A stretch of 64,000 nt of DNA from Io17-Chloro-G2 sp034420695 (GTDB lineage: Bacteria; Chloroflexota; Dehalococcoidia; Lucifugimonadales; UBA3495): positions 65,687 through 129,686 of the forward strand of contig DAOULB010000045.1 of NCBI GenBank assembly GCA_034420695.1, read 5' to 3'. Below, piece after piece: positions 1 to 9,040 of the stretch (position 1 is its first letter; every line of letters begins with the position of its first letter). Under the pieces are notes generated by a model. It had not been told where the DNA came from. It saw only the letters and a list, made by a program, of their open reading frames with translations, and made no database searches. The translations under genes and the position numbers were made by a program.

Positions 1-500
1 CCATCAATCAGGAGAAATCCCCGCTTACTGACACCCGCCCCTTCCCATCCCGGATAGCCACTCTCTAATATAGGACTTGAACACTTGACCCCACTGCAGA
101 GTTCCTCACGAGTGAGCCCGGTCCGGCACCTCCTTGCCTGTGGAAGTCCAAAAAGTGGGAAATGGCGGAGAATGGTGGGATATCTAAAAAAATTCTAACC
201 GCCATTCTATTCAGCAAATTGGAGGAAACGCAAAACTCGAAACATCCGCCCGTCGTCACGTCCGCTCAAACTGCTCACACTTGAGCTGCGTAAGGAGTTG
301 TCCTAGAGGAGGCCGCCCAGTCTTCCTCGCTCCGGACATCGACACTATGTGGGTTGAGGCTTGAGACTGAAAATCCACTTATTGTGGCTTTCGGGTTGAC
401 CCCCGCAAAGGCCCGGAATATATTGGCCGCGAGTGCCTGCGCCGGAAAAAAGGGCTTGGCTGGCCCGGAATTCGCAAGCCGAAGGGGGATAGAAACCGTT
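1..500. other. Non-coding leader with one copy of a TTTCCCACC-type repeat
   Basis: I see no credible gene before the flavoprotein. Around 146-186 lies an inverted copy of the GGGAAATGGCGG / GGTGGGA motif that forms an array at 9041-9300, including the neighbouring A-rich tract. The rest shows no convincing structure. A longer reading of the next gene, from 354, is possible, but the strand signal favours a start at 501. Confidence 0.5.
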
Positions 501-2111
501 ATGACAAGTCAGAGCAAACCGGTTCCAGCCCATTGGGACTTGACCGCGGATGTGGTGGTTGTGGGGTACGGCTTGGCTGGAGCCGTAGCCGCCATCGAGG
601 CCCATGACCAAGGGGCCAGCGTTATCCTGTTGGAGAAGATGTCGGAAGACGGTGGCATCTCCCGCATCGCCGGTGGCGGGGCCCGCATAGCTAAGGAGTG
701 GGAACCTGCATTCGAGGACCTGAAAGTGGCTTGTGGAGGGCGGACTCCCGATGACGTGCTGGAAGCCCTGGCCAAGGGCATGGTGGAAATTCCCGCCTAC
801 ATGGAAAAACTAGCGGCCACCGACGGGGCCAGGGTTAACCTGCGGTGGAACGAGGGCAACGTCACATACCCATTTCCGGGCATGCACACATGGGGCGGGG
901 CGTCCTATGCGGAAATACCGGACTACGACCCCGTGAAAGAAAACCCGCATTCGCCGGGCTACCGCGGCGGCGCCCGCATGATGAAGGTTATGCGGGATAA
1001 TGTCCAAGCGCGAAACATTGACGTACGGCTGAACACCCCGGCCTACCGTTTGATCTCCGACGCCTCGAAGCAGGTCCTGGGCGTCAAAGCGGAGTACCAG
1101 GGTTCGGAAATCTCCATCAAGGCTAAGAAGGGCGTAGTGCTGACCTGTGGCGGTTTCGAGGGCGACCCAGAAATGATTAAACACTACTTCGAAGCTCAGC
1201 CTCTGATGGTGTCGGGATTTATGGGCAACACAGGGGACGGTATCCGCATGGCCCAGGAACTGGGCGCCGACCTGTGGCACATGTGGCATTTTCACGGGTC
1301 TTACGGCTTCCTCATGGAGCCGGACAGCCGGTTCACTACCCGTACCTTCAGGAAGTCCGATTGGCTGGCGTCAGAACCTCCGGGCCGAGAGAACACCCGC
1401 CGGGAGACCTCATCATACGGCGCTCCCCGCGGTTACGGCGCCAGTTACGTTCTGCCTTGGATTCTGGTGGACAAAAACGGCAAGCGGTATATGAACGAGT
1501 ATCCTCCCTACTTACAAGACATTGCCCACCGGCCCATGGCCTTCTACGATTCCCTTACCCAGAGTTTCCCCCGCATTCCCTCCTTCCTCTTGATAGACGA
1601 CGTTGGATTCAAGATGGACCAGATGGCCTTGGTAACGGTGCACGATCCCTCTGCACAGCATGAAATGTGGAGCGAGGACAACCAAAAGGAACTGGCTGAG
1701 GGGATAGTAAAGCAGGCCGATACCATTGAGGACGTGGCCTTGGATCTTGGGATGCGCCCCGAGGTGCTGATTGCATCGGTCAACCGGTGGAACGACCTGT
1801 GCGGCCGTGGTCTGGATGAAGACTTCGGCAGACCCCCCTCTTCCCTAGTGCCAATAGAGAAGCCTCCATTCACCTACGGTGAGGTGTGGCCTATGATAAC
1901 CAACACTCATGGTGGACCCCGCCACGATGTTCACCAGCGGGTCTTGGATGTTTGGGGAGAGCCGATACCCCGGCTCTATGCTGCTGGGGAGTTGGGCGGT
2001 GCCTTTGGCCACCTATACCTGTCGGGGGGCAATTTCTCGGAATGCTTTGTGGGAGGCTGGAACGCTGCCCGGCACGCGGTGACCCTGGCTGGCTGGGACG
2101 GCGGCGGTTAG
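501..2111 (+). CDS. FAD-dependent oxidoreductase of the fumarate reductase / 3-ketosteroid dehydrogenase type
   Basis: 536 residues. The N-terminus has a dinucleotide-binding fold (DVVVVGYGLAG, about residues 17-27, followed by the acidic LLEK strand end), and the C-terminus has the second FAD motif (AAGELGGAFG...SGGNFSECFVGG) typical of the fumarate reductase/succinate dehydrogenase flavoprotein superfamily. Family members reduce or dehydrogenate C-C bonds of organic acids or steroids; the substrate here cannot be read from sequence. An in-frame ATG at 354 exists, but the segment 354-500 lacks family similarity, and ATG 501 follows a purine-rich AGGGGGAT. It stands alone, convergent with the min genes. 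No signal peptide is seen, so it is probably cytoplasmic. Confidence 0.85.
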   Translation: MTSQSKPVPAHWDLTADVVVVGYGLAGAVAAIEAHDQGASVILLEKMSEDGGISRIAGGGARIAKEWEPAFEDLKVACGGRTPDDVLEALAKGMVEIPAYMEKLAATDGARVNLRWNEGNVTYPFPGMHTWGGASYAEIPDYDPVKENPHSPGYRGGARMMKVMRDNVQARNIDVRLNTPAYRLISDASKQVLGVKAEYQGSEISIKAKKGVVLTCGGFEGDPEMIKHYFEAQPLMVSGFMGNTGDGIRMAQELGADLWHMWHFHGSYGFLMEPDSRFTTRTFRKSDWLASEPPGRENTRRETSSYGAPRGYGASYVLPWILVDKNGKRYMNEYPPYLQDIAHRPMAFYDSLTQSFPRIPSFLLIDDVGFKMDQMALVTVHDPSAQHEMWSEDNQKELAEGIVKQADTIEDVALDLGMRPEVLIASVNRWNDLCGRGLDEDFGRPPSSLVPIEKPPFTYGEVWPMITNTHGGPRHDVHQRVLDVWGEPIPRLYAAGELGGAFGHLYLSGGNFSECFVGGWNAARHAVTLAGWDGGG

Positions 2112-2169
2112 GAAGGTAGCTGCGTGAGGTAATGTACAACCACGTCCTGTCGGGGTTCCGGACAGCATC

Positions 2170-2192
2170 GGGGCGAGCACTAGGCTCGCCCC
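2170..2192. terminator. Strong hairpin between convergent genes
   Basis: GGGGCGAG and CTCGCCCC form a perfect 8-bp stem with a 7-nt loop, placed between the stops of the flavoprotein and minE. No T-tract follows on either strand, so it may be a transcript-end stabiliser rather than a classical intrinsic terminator. Confidence 0.4.
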
Positions 2193-2286
2193 TGCCTGAA
2201 GCTTCACGATGGCGTCCGGTGTTGCGGCCTGGCAGGATACCCGGAATAGAGATCCTTGGGCTTCCGCCTAGCGAGGGCGCGGAGGC

Positions 2287-2577
2287 TTATTGGACCGCTG
2301 CCAGTTGGTTCAGGTCTTTCACTTGGATGTTGGACACCAGCACCATTAGTTCGTCCAGCCGGCGGATTTCGAATTCCAAAAAGTCGTCATCCACTACCAT
2401 GTAGCGGGAAACCACCTGCCAGATTTCCCGCTTCATGTCAGCCATCAGTTCCGGCGAGAGGTCCAACCGGTCTTGGATCAAGACCAAGCGCAACCGATTA
2501 CGCGCCGTGTCCTTGGACTGTTCTCCGCCCCTGTGGGAATCTCTCTGGCTGATCAACCAGCGCAAAAAATCAAGCAT
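2287..2577 (-). CDS. minE: Cell division topological specificity factor MinE
   Basis: 96 residues from the ATG giving MLDFLRWL. The N-terminal amphipathic, membrane-targeting and MinD-activating segment is followed by the conserved region with ARNRLRLVL and DRLDLSPE, then a topological-specificity domain ending NIQVKDLNQ. MinE stimulates MinD ATPase and sweeps MinCD from mid-cell. I chose ATG 2577 because AGGAG lies about 11 nt upstream; a GTG start at 2589 would add four residues but overlaps that site. It overlaps the end of minD by 8 bp, consistent with translational coupling as the last gene of minC-minD-minE. Confidence 0.93.
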   Translation of the reverse strand: MLDFLRWLISQRDSHRGGEQSKDTARNRLRLVLIQDRLDLSPELMADMKREIWQVVSRYMVVDDDFLEFEIRRLDELMVLVSNIQVKDLNQLAAVQ

Positions 2578-3388
2578 GGGAATACGCACTCCTGTTAATG
2601 CCTATTATCCCTTTGAACTTCGAAACCAGACCGGAATTGGCATCCAACTGCATCAATGGCACTTCGTCGCCATCCACCCTGGCTGCGATGCGTAAAAAGG
2701 CGGCTCCGGCCGGGGACCTTCTGTCGTGGACCACCGGCACGCCCCGGTTGGCGGCAGTGATGGTGCGGTCGTCCACCGGCACCAGTCCCAGGACGTCCAC
2801 TGCTAGCAGGTCCACTATGTCCTGCTGGTCCATCATGTTCCCATCCCGGACCATCCCCGGATTGATCCGGTTGATTATCAGCTTGGGCCGGTGTACTTCG
2901 GAAGCCTCCAACAAGCCGATAACTCTGTCGGCGTCCCGGATAGATGACACCTCAGGAGTCGTGACGAGGATGGCTTCCTTGGCCGCAGTTACGGCGTTCT
3001 TGAACCCCTGCTCGATGCCGGCCGGACAGTCCATCAGAACGTAGTCGAACTCCTCCTCAAGGCCCTCGCACAGCTCCTTTAGCTGCTCCGGCTCTATGCA
3101 GGACTTGTCCCGGGTCTGGGCCGCGGGTATCAAGTACAGTTCCAGCTTGTTCTTGTCCTTGATCATGGCTTGGTTGACCCGGCAAACGCCTTCTATCACG
3201 TTCACCACGTCGTAAACTATCCGGTTTTCCAGCCCCATGATGACATCCAGGTTGCGAAGCCCGATATCGGTGTCTATGACCACCACCCGGTTGCCGCGCA
3301 TGGCCAAGCCAGTGCCGATGTTGGCCGTGGCGGTGGTCTTGCCAACGCCGCCTTTGCCCGAGGTTATGACAATGGTTTTACCCTTCAT
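2570..3388 (-). CDS. minD: Septum site-determining ATPase MinD
   Basis: 272 residues, the usual length. The deviant Walker A motif GKGGVGKTT sits at residues 11-19; the switch region DCPAGIEQGF and the DTDIGLRNLD signature of ParA/MinD ATPases follow. The C-terminal stretch SKFKGIIGINR resembles the short amphipathic membrane-targeting helix. ATP-bound MinD dimerises on the membrane, recruits MinC to block FtsZ, and is released by MinE. It overlaps minC upstream by 11 bp and minE downstream by 8 bp, so the three are cotranscribed and probably coupled. Confidence 0.96.
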   Translation of the reverse strand: MKGKTIVITSGKGGVGKTTATANIGTGLAMRGNRVVVIDTDIGLRNLDVIMGLENRIVYDVVNVIEGVCRVNQAMIKDKNKLELYLIPAAQTRDKSCIEPEQLKELCEGLEEEFDYVLMDCPAGIEQGFKNAVTAAKEAILVTTPEVSSIRDADRVIGLLEASEVHRPKLIINRINPGMVRDGNMMDQQDIVDLLAVDVLGLVPVDDRTITAANRGVPVVHDRRSPAGAAFLRIAARVDGDEVPLMQLDANSGLVSKFKGIIGINRSAYSHA

Positions 3389-4307
3389 ACGGTATCCCTC
3401 TGTTATACCTGGCGAACCTGCCAGCGAATTTGGCCACGTAGATAGACCGCCTCTTGATGAAGGCGATCACCGGTCCTCCCCACCTTGACCTGCGCTTCTT
3501 TCCGTTGGCTGGAGGAGCGTTCGATGCCAAGCCCACGTAGGGGCCGATCTGGAGGCGCGGGCTTTCCAGTTCGTGGGCAATGATGGCCGCCTTGGTGAAT
3601 CCGGTGGACCCGGCATGAGCCAGGCCTCGCAATGCGCCGTACACGGTGATGTCGCCGGCGGCCACTATTTCAGCACCCGGATTCACGTCTCCCAAAATGA
3701 CCACGTCTCCCGGGTACTTGATGACCTCTCCAGAGCGGCAAGTGGTTTTGATCAGGAGAGCCGTGTCGCGGCGCGGGTCCACCAAGCCCTCCTCTTCCTC
3801 ATCGAGGTCCATGCTCAATGATTCCAGCAGTGCAGTTCCTCCCGTATGCCCGTTCACTTTCGCCCACCCGTTAGGGTGTAAGGAGAACTTCTCCCCTGCT
3901 TCTGGAGGGGTTGGGAGACTGGCTTGAAAGTGTTCGGCCAGTTCCGTTTCGGGCTCCTCCGGTGGGGAGGGAAGGGGGTTGTTGGGAGGATCTGATTTTT
4001 TCAGGGCCAGAGCGGTCCTGGCACCGGTGCTATCCGAGGAGTCCAAGAAGTCGGGCGAGCACCAGAACCTGGTTACCGTCAATCCGGACTCGTTCTCAAT
4101 CAACTGCTTGATCTCGGTCAGTTGTTGCATCGAGCCGATTCGGCTTCCGGCGTTGACCGTAATCTTTCCCTTGGACCATAGTTTGCGATTGTCTTCCAAG
4201 TACTGTCGCAGGCCGGTCACGACGTCATCAAAAGGGGAAGCGTCGTCTATGGTGAAGTCGACGTTGGTGCCCCTGCCCGATACTTGGACTACGCCTGTTT
4301 GAGCCAT
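3378..4307 (-). CDS. minC: Septum formation inhibitor MinC, long form
   Basis: 309 residues, longer than the common 220-270. The first ~90 residues look like the MinC N-terminal FtsZ-antagonist domain; a variable acidic/proline-rich linker (about 95-190) follows; then the conserved C-terminal beta-helix that dimerises and binds MinD (LIKTTCRSGEVIKYPGD, VILGDVNPGAEIVAAGDI, GALRGLAHAG). After that domain a basic tail with KKRRSRW and FIKRRS extends about 40 residues, which is not typical and may touch membrane or nucleic acid. First gene of the min operon; ATG start at 4307. Confidence 0.92.
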   Translation of the reverse strand: MAQTGVVQVSGRGTNVDFTIDDASPFDDVVTGLRQYLEDNRKLWSKGKITVNAGSRIGSMQQLTEIKQLIENESGLTVTRFWCSPDFLDSSDSTGARTALALKKSDPPNNPLPSPPEEPETELAEHFQASLPTPPEAGEKFSLHPNGWAKVNGHTGGTALLESLSMDLDEEEEGLVDPRRDTALLIKTTCRSGEVIKYPGDVVILGDVNPGAEIVAAGDITVYGALRGLAHAGSTGFTKAAIIAHELESPRLQIGPYVGLASNAPPANGKKRRSRWGGPVIAFIKRRSIYVAKFAGRFARYNRGIPYEG

Positions 4308-4855
4308 GTAAAGATCCCGATGGAGACTAACAGGAGCAGACAGGGACGGGGCTCTGGCCCCTGGGGAGATTCCTGCTGCACACTCTGCCTTCTGGTTTTA
4401 TAGCAGTCCAGTCAACCGGGATACAAGGGTTTTGGTTGCAATTTTATGTTAATTTATAAATTATGTTAAATATTTTGTGCGATGGAGAGCGCGGCTATGA
4501 ACTTGGGGAGTCAGCTGACAGGTATGGCCGCTAGACTTGCCCCTGCTTTCACAAGTAACAGCAAAGGTGCACGCACTTAGCCCCGAATCAATTCTGCCCG
4601 GCATGTCAGGCCTGCACCAACGCAGGAACTAATACCTGCAACCCCTGTGCTAAACTTGCCCTGTGGCAGAGATGAGGCGTCAACTGGCAGACTTTCAGCT
4701 CCATTTGTACAGCTTGATTCATACCTTGGGCTATTCCGCTTCCCTGATCAACCGAGTCGTAGAGTGGGAATCCTGCGGGGCTCGCTACCACGAAGCCCAA
4801 GGCGAGATTCCACTTAAGGTTCGCGGACACCGGGACCGCCAGGTGCGGCATCACA
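4308..4855. other. Divergent intergenic region between minC and the metal-receptor lipoprotein
   Basis: No convincing gene. A 70-residue plus-strand reading at 4663-4875 has no recognisable domain and overlaps the next gene start. The only structure noted is the AT-rich palindrome at 4444-4469. Confidence 0.45.
4444..4469. promoter_or_regulatory. AT-rich palindrome with flanking direct repeats upstream of minC
   Basis: A perfect 12-bp palindrome AATTTATAAATT (4451-4462) is flanked by two copies of TTATGTTAA (4444-4452 and 4461-4469) within an AT island in GC-rich DNA, about 140 bp upstream of minC. It could be a promoter/operator for the min operon or for the divergent lipoprotein gene. This is inferred from composition and symmetry only. 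Confidence 0.35.
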
Positions 4856-5611
4856 ATGACAGAAGTTATTCGTAATGAATTACCGCGATCGGGAGGCTGG
4901 AAAATAGGCAGGCACCTGGCGATTTTGGCGGTGTTTCTGCTGGCGGTTGGGTGTGGCAGCGCTGCTACGCCCACGGTGGAGCCAACAGCTACGGCGAGAC
5001 CCACATCTACACCTTCACCTACATCGGGGCCAACCGTGACGGCCGAGCCTACTCCTGCACCCACTCCTACGCCGGCGTCAACGGCGACGCCCACGCCTAT
5101 TGCCACTGCCGTACCGTCGAAGGATGAGACTGGGCGAATTGCAGGAAAAGCCGCCCCGAGCCTCGACGCTATCAAGGAAAAAATGGTTTCAGTTGAACCT
5201 ACATGGACGGTCTATTTTCACAGCGATGACTGGGTGACGCCCGGGAGAAATACGCCGCTGTCCGACGTGTTCGAACTGCTTAAGCTGGAAAATATCGCCA
5301 CACATGAGGGATACCAGCAGATCAGTCCGGAGGCGATTATCGCCCGCGAACCTGACATCATCATTGCAGACTCAATAGAAAGCGTGGTGGAAAACCCCCA
5401 ATTGTCCGGCCTCCACATGGTGCAAGACCCGGCACACATCCCGGACCATATCTTCGTCTTGAGAGAAGGACTCTCCTTCAGTATGGACAGTCATCATTTC
5501 ATGGACGCCGTGGAAGAATTCGCTGCTTTTGTCTACCCCGAGATATTCGCCCCGAAAGAAGAAACGGAGCAGGGGCATACCCATGAGGGAGAGGGGAAGC
5601 ACTCCCACTAG
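4856..5611 (+). CDS. Lipoprotein with only the C-terminal lobe of a BtuF/FhuD-type metal receptor on a Pro/Thr stalk
   Basis: 251 residues. A hydrophobic signal ends in a lipobox (LLAVGC, Cys33), so it should be anchored outside the membrane. Residues ~35-87 are a Pro/Thr/Ala-rich stalk. Residues ~98-235 match the C-terminal half of class III (helical-backbone) periplasmic receptors: a helix, then VYFHSDDW, and SPEAIIAREPDIIIA. The N-terminal ligand lobe of this family is absent; the stalk joins straight to the connecting helix. The tail is His-rich (GHTHEGEGKHSH), suggesting a divalent metal. No permease or ATPase lies beside it. It could be a degraded transporter part or a metal sensor/chaperone. 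Confidence 0.7.
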   Translation: MTEVIRNELPRSGGWKIGRHLAILAVFLLAVGCGSAATPTVEPTATARPTSTPSPTSGPTVTAEPTPAPTPTPASTATPTPIATAVPSKDETGRIAGKAAPSLDAIKEKMVSVEPTWTVYFHSDDWVTPGRNTPLSDVFELLKLENIATHEGYQQISPEAIIAREPDIIIADSIESVVENPQLSGLHMVQDPAHIPDHIFVLREGLSFSMDSHHFMDAVEEFAAFVYPEIFAPKEETEQGHTHEGEGKHSH

Positions 5612-5664
5612 AGAGCAGCGGCATCACCCCACCACCCAGGCTGGTCTCCAATGGTCCACGCGCT

Positions 5665-6837
5665 CTAGTCCCGGGCGCCGAAAATGGCGACGGAACAGGT
5701 GAAGGAGCCGGGACGGCCCCCCAAGTTGTGGGTGAGGCCCAAGCCGGCCTTCTTCAGTTGGCGCGGCCCGGCCTTGCCTTGGAGTTGTTTGTACACTTCG
5801 TAAATCATCCGGATGCCGCTGGCGCCGACGGGGTGCCCGAAGCATTTCAGCCCGCCGTCGGTGTTCACCGGGAGGTCGCCTTCGAGGGTGAAAGCGCCGT
5901 TGGCAACATCCTCGCTGCCGCGGCCCCGGCTGCTGAAGCCCAGGTCTTCGTAGATGATCAACTCGGTTATGGTGAAACAATCGTGGACCATGGCGAGGTC
6001 CAAGTCCCGCCGCGGGTCGGTGATTCCAGCTTCCTGGTAGGCCGTCTGGCCTGCCCTGACGGTTTCCGGAAAGTGAACGAAGTCCCAGTCGTCCCGGAGG
6101 ACACCGAAGGCTCCCACGGATAGGCCAAGGGCCTTGACCAGAACGTAGTCGTCCCTGAAAGAGCGGGCTATTTCCGGAGTGGTGATGACCGCCGCAGCCG
6201 CTCCGTCGCTGACCCCGCAGCAATCGTAGAGCCCCAAGGGCCAAGCGATCATGGGCGCTTCAACAACCTGCTTGGGGTCCACCTCCCTCTGGAAGTGGGC
6301 CTTGGAGTTAAGGGAGCCGTTATGGTGGTTCTTGGAGGCGATTTCGGCCAGGGTCCGCTTGCCCTCTTCAAAGGGAATTCCGTACTGGTGGAAATACCGG
6401 GTTGCCGCCATGGCGAACTGGGAGGGCGGAGGAACCGGAGGAGCCACGTCGGCGCCGGGGGCTTCGGGAATCGCCAGTCCGGAGAAGCCGGAGTCCTTCA
6501 GCTTTTCGACACCCAAGGCCAGCACGATGTCGTAGATGCCGGCGGCCACAGCATAGCAAGCATTCCGGAAGGCGTCGGTGGCGGTGGCGCAGGCGTTTTC
6601 CATGCGGCTAATGGGGATGTAGTCCAGCTTCAGGGCTTCGGCAAGGGGCTGGCCTGTCCGGAAAGAGCTGACCGTGCCCAGCCAGGCGGCCTGAACGTCG
6701 CCAGCGTCTATCCCAGCGTCGGCAAAAGCTTCGTGGGCGGCCTCGATCATCAGGTCGGCGGCTCCTGCGTCCCACCTTTCACCGAACTTGGAGCAACCCA
6801 TCCCGATGATGGCTACCCGGTCCTTGATGCCAGTCAT
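5665..6837 (-). CDS. Thiolase-family acyltransferase (SCP-x/acetyl-CoA acetyltransferase-like)
   Basis: 390 residues, the normal thiolase length. The nucleophile Cys lies in MENACATATDAF (about residues 83-94), and the C-terminal catalytic motifs are MVHDCFTITE and LKCFGHPVGASGIR. It belongs to the SCP-x/non-canonical thiolases that act with an HMG-CoA synthase-like partner and a DUF35 protein in a three-component acyltransferase (known for archaeal HMG-CoA synthesis and for phloroglucinol acylation). It starts 3 bp after the stop of the upstream condensing-enzyme/DUF35 fusion, so the two are almost certainly one complex. The acyl substrate is unknown. Confidence 0.88.
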   Translation of the reverse strand: MTGIKDRVAIIGMGCSKFGERWDAGAADLMIEAAHEAFADAGIDAGDVQAAWLGTVSSFRTGQPLAEALKLDYIPISRMENACATATDAFRNACYAVAAGIYDIVLALGVEKLKDSGFSGLAIPEAPGADVAPPVPPPSQFAMAATRYFHQYGIPFEEGKRTLAEIASKNHHNGSLNSKAHFQREVDPKQVVEAPMIAWPLGLYDCCGVSDGAAAAVITTPEIARSFRDDYVLVKALGLSVGAFGVLRDDWDFVHFPETVRAGQTAYQEAGITDPRRDLDLAMVHDCFTITELIIYEDLGFSSRGRGSEDVANGAFTLEGDLPVNTDGGLKCFGHPVGASGIRMIYEVYKQLQGKAGPRQLKKAGLGLTHNLGGRPGSFTCSVAIFGARD

Positions 6838-6840
6838 CCT

Positions 6841-8343
6841 CTACCCCCTGGCGGCCATTCCTGCGGTTCCAGCGGCACGGGCATGGGCGCGGCCCGGCGT
6901 TGCCTTCCAGTAATAGTTGTGGATGCCGTTCACTACGCGGAGCTTCCTGAAGCTCATCTCCACAGGCATCCCGATTCGGACTTCGTCCAGCTCCCTGTCG
7001 GTCATCATACACAACATACGGCCGCCCCCATCGAAGTCCACAACGGCAATCACCAGCGGAATGTCGGTGGCGCCGGCCAAGTAGTCCATAGAATAGGTGA
7101 ACACTGAACCCGGGCGGTCACTGAACCGCAATGGAGAGGAATCCTCCACTGCCCGGCAGTTGACGCAGACCTTCTGGGAGGGGTATTGCACGTAGCCGCA
7201 GGCGTTGCAGCGCCCGCCGTACAGCCGGAGGTTGCGGTCGCTCTCCCGCCACAGCGCGGTGGCGGACGGGGAATTCATTGCCGGGCGCCGGGCCGACGCA
7301 TCGGTCACCCAAACGTCCCGCCACCGGGCGTAGGTCTCATAGCTGTCCAGTTCCTGCTTGGCCTCCAGATGGCCCCCGATGCCCATCGGCGGTCTCGCCT
7401 GGGAGACCAGCGGTGTGGTACGGAAACCCAGGGCCTCCCCGCCGTCGCCGTAGGACACGGTAAGCAACAACTCTCCAGGTCCGGCTTCTTCCAGGGCCCC
7501 GGCCAGCAGCATCAATGGGAAGGCCGTACCGGTGTTGCCCAGTTGGCCGAACAGGGGGTCTTGCACCTGTTCGGGCCGCGCGTTCAAGAGCCTAGCCAAT
7601 TGGCCGTGGCGGCGCCCGTCGGGAGCGTACATGGCCAGCTTGGCCACGGCGGCAATACTACAGCCGTGTTTCTCCAGGTAGCCCGAAACTGTTTCCGACA
7701 GTATCCGCTCCAGCCCCTCCTCGGTGGAGAACCGGTCTTCCCAGGAACGGACGAAGGGGTCCCCGCTGTCCCGCCAACTGTCCAAAAGGTTTTCGGTGAC
7801 AGTGTGAGAACCCTCGAAGACGGCGGCGTTATCCTGCCCGGACACCAGGAAGGCAGCGGCACCGTCTCCCCCGTTCCTTTCAGTGTCGCTACGGGGAGGT
7901 CCTTGGCGGCTGTCGCTGGCGACCACCAATACGTTGCTGGCCGAACGGGCAGAGACCGAGTCCAAAGCCGACTTCAGGGCGGTGGTCCCGGCGCGCAGGA
8001 CTCCCGTCACGTCGGCAGTGAATATGTCCCGGCGCAGGTCAAGGGCGGTGGCTATGATGGCGGCGCATTGTTTTTCTGCGTAGGGAGGAGTGGTGCTGGC
8101 GAAGAACAGGCCGTCGATGTGTTCCCGGTCCCGCCCGGCCAAGCAGTCCATTCCGGCAGCCACAGCCATGCTGACGCTGTCCTCGTCGAAGTTGGCTACG
8201 GCCCGCTCGGAGGTGGAATTCCATCCCGATGTACCCGGTCCGAGCCGGTACTTGGGTATGTAGGCGCCGAAGGCAGAGATTCCGGGCACGGTTGAAGTCC
8301 CGAGTCCAATGGCTGATTTGGCTAAAATGCCAAGACGCCTCAT
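6841..8343 (-). CDS. HMG-CoA synthase-like condensing enzyme fused to a DUF35 OB-fold/zinc-ribbon domain
   Basis: 500 residues. Residues ~20-340 follow the HMG-CoA synthase/ketoacyl synthase III fold (AFGAYIPKYRL, LFFASTTPPY, FGQLGNTGTAFP). Residues ~370-485 are a DUF35 module with a rubredoxin-like zinc ribbon (CNACG...CVNC) and an OB fold. In archaeal partners these are separate proteins bridging thiolase and synthase; here they are one chain. Where the catalytic Cys is expected (CKAGT in active relatives) the sequence reads TGVLRAGTTAL, so Leu replaces Cys, and the usual His motif reads MYAPDG. The synthase half may therefore be non-catalytic or use different chemistry. Start codon at 8343 is not backed by a strong ribosome-binding site. 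Confidence 0.82.
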   Translation of the reverse strand: MRRLGILAKSAIGLGTSTVPGISAFGAYIPKYRLGPGTSGWNSTSERAVANFDEDSVSMAVAAGMDCLAGRDREHIDGLFFASTTPPYAEKQCAAIIATALDLRRDIFTADVTGVLRAGTTALKSALDSVSARSASNVLVVASDSRQGPPRSDTERNGGDGAAAFLVSGQDNAAVFEGSHTVTENLLDSWRDSGDPFVRSWEDRFSTEEGLERILSETVSGYLEKHGCSIAAVAKLAMYAPDGRRHGQLARLLNARPEQVQDPLFGQLGNTGTAFPLMLLAGALEEAGPGELLLTVSYGDGGEALGFRTTPLVSQARPPMGIGGHLEAKQELDSYETYARWRDVWVTDASARRPAMNSPSATALWRESDRNLRLYGGRCNACGYVQYPSQKVCVNCRAVEDSSPLRFSDRPGSVFTYSMDYLAGATDIPLVIAVVDFDGGGRMLCMMTDRELDEVRIGMPVEMSFRKLRVVNGIHNYYWKATPGRAHARAAGTAGMAARG

Positions 8344-8624
8344 GCTAGCAGCCGCCCTTAAAGGGTGTCAAAAGGGCGGAAGCCGGGCAGAGCAACGGCT
8401 GCCGGAATTAAGTTTTTGCCCGAGGGTTCCTTGCCCGGGCTGCCTTGGCCACCTTGGCTACCTTAGCTAACTTGGCCTGCCTACGATTACCGGAATCGGC
8501 TGCGTTAGGTTGTATGGCCGCCAGCCTTCAACGCCAAGACGCCAGGACGCAAAGGCACCGGTCGGCCAGCTCCTTCCTCCAGCTCTGGGCGCCCACAAGG
8601 GACGCCCCTACACGGCTGCGCCCT

Positions 8625-8957
8625 CTAAGCCTGCAGGGAGAGGAGGGCGTTGTAGGGGAAGTCCCGGGCGCAGGGCAGCAGCCGGTAGAGCAACTTCTGG
8701 GCTTCGGGGGCGGTGTTCTTGTTCCGGCACTCTTCCAGGTACTTGACGGCGCCCATGTGGGAGGTGAGCATGACGCCGGTGGCGGCGACCTTGCTGGGGA
8801 AGGTGTGGGGTTCGGGCACGGGCTGGTCGCCGGCTAAGGCGATGCCCCACTTGAGGGCGAATTCGCAGACCAAGCGGTGGAGTTCGATAACGGTCAACTC
8901 CAGGACCATCTTGCTGCGGAGGGCGTCGATGCGCCGGCGTATTTCATTGAGATGCAT
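8625..8957 (-). CDS. Small hypothetical protein
   Basis: 110 residues, not recognised. It is mostly helical-looking, with MHLNEIRRRIDALRSKM at the start and two Cys (ECRNKNT, LPCARD) later. No membrane segment or signal. The start is supported by AAGGAG about 12 nt upstream of the ATG, which argues against a chance reading. It lies upstream of the thiolase/condensing pair on the same strand but 280 bp away. Confidence 0.55.
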   Translation of the reverse strand: MHLNEIRRRIDALRSKMVLELTVIELHRLVCEFALKWGIALAGDQPVPEPHTFPSKVAATGVMLTSHMGAVKYLEECRNKNTAPEAQKLLYRLLPCARDFPYNALLSLQA

Positions 8958-9040
8958 GGTGCGATGTTCTCCTTTATGAGTTCGTGAGTGGACTTGCCGG
9001 GTGCGATGATGGGCAGAGCTTACTCCGGAGGAGGACCGGG

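Noticed and set aside
4663..4875. 70-residue plus-strand frame before the metal-receptor lipoprotein
   Set aside because: No domain, no clear ribosome-binding site, and it overlaps the true start.
4606..5175. Minus-strand Val/Gly-rich open frame
   Set aside because: Antisense of the lipoprotein stalk.
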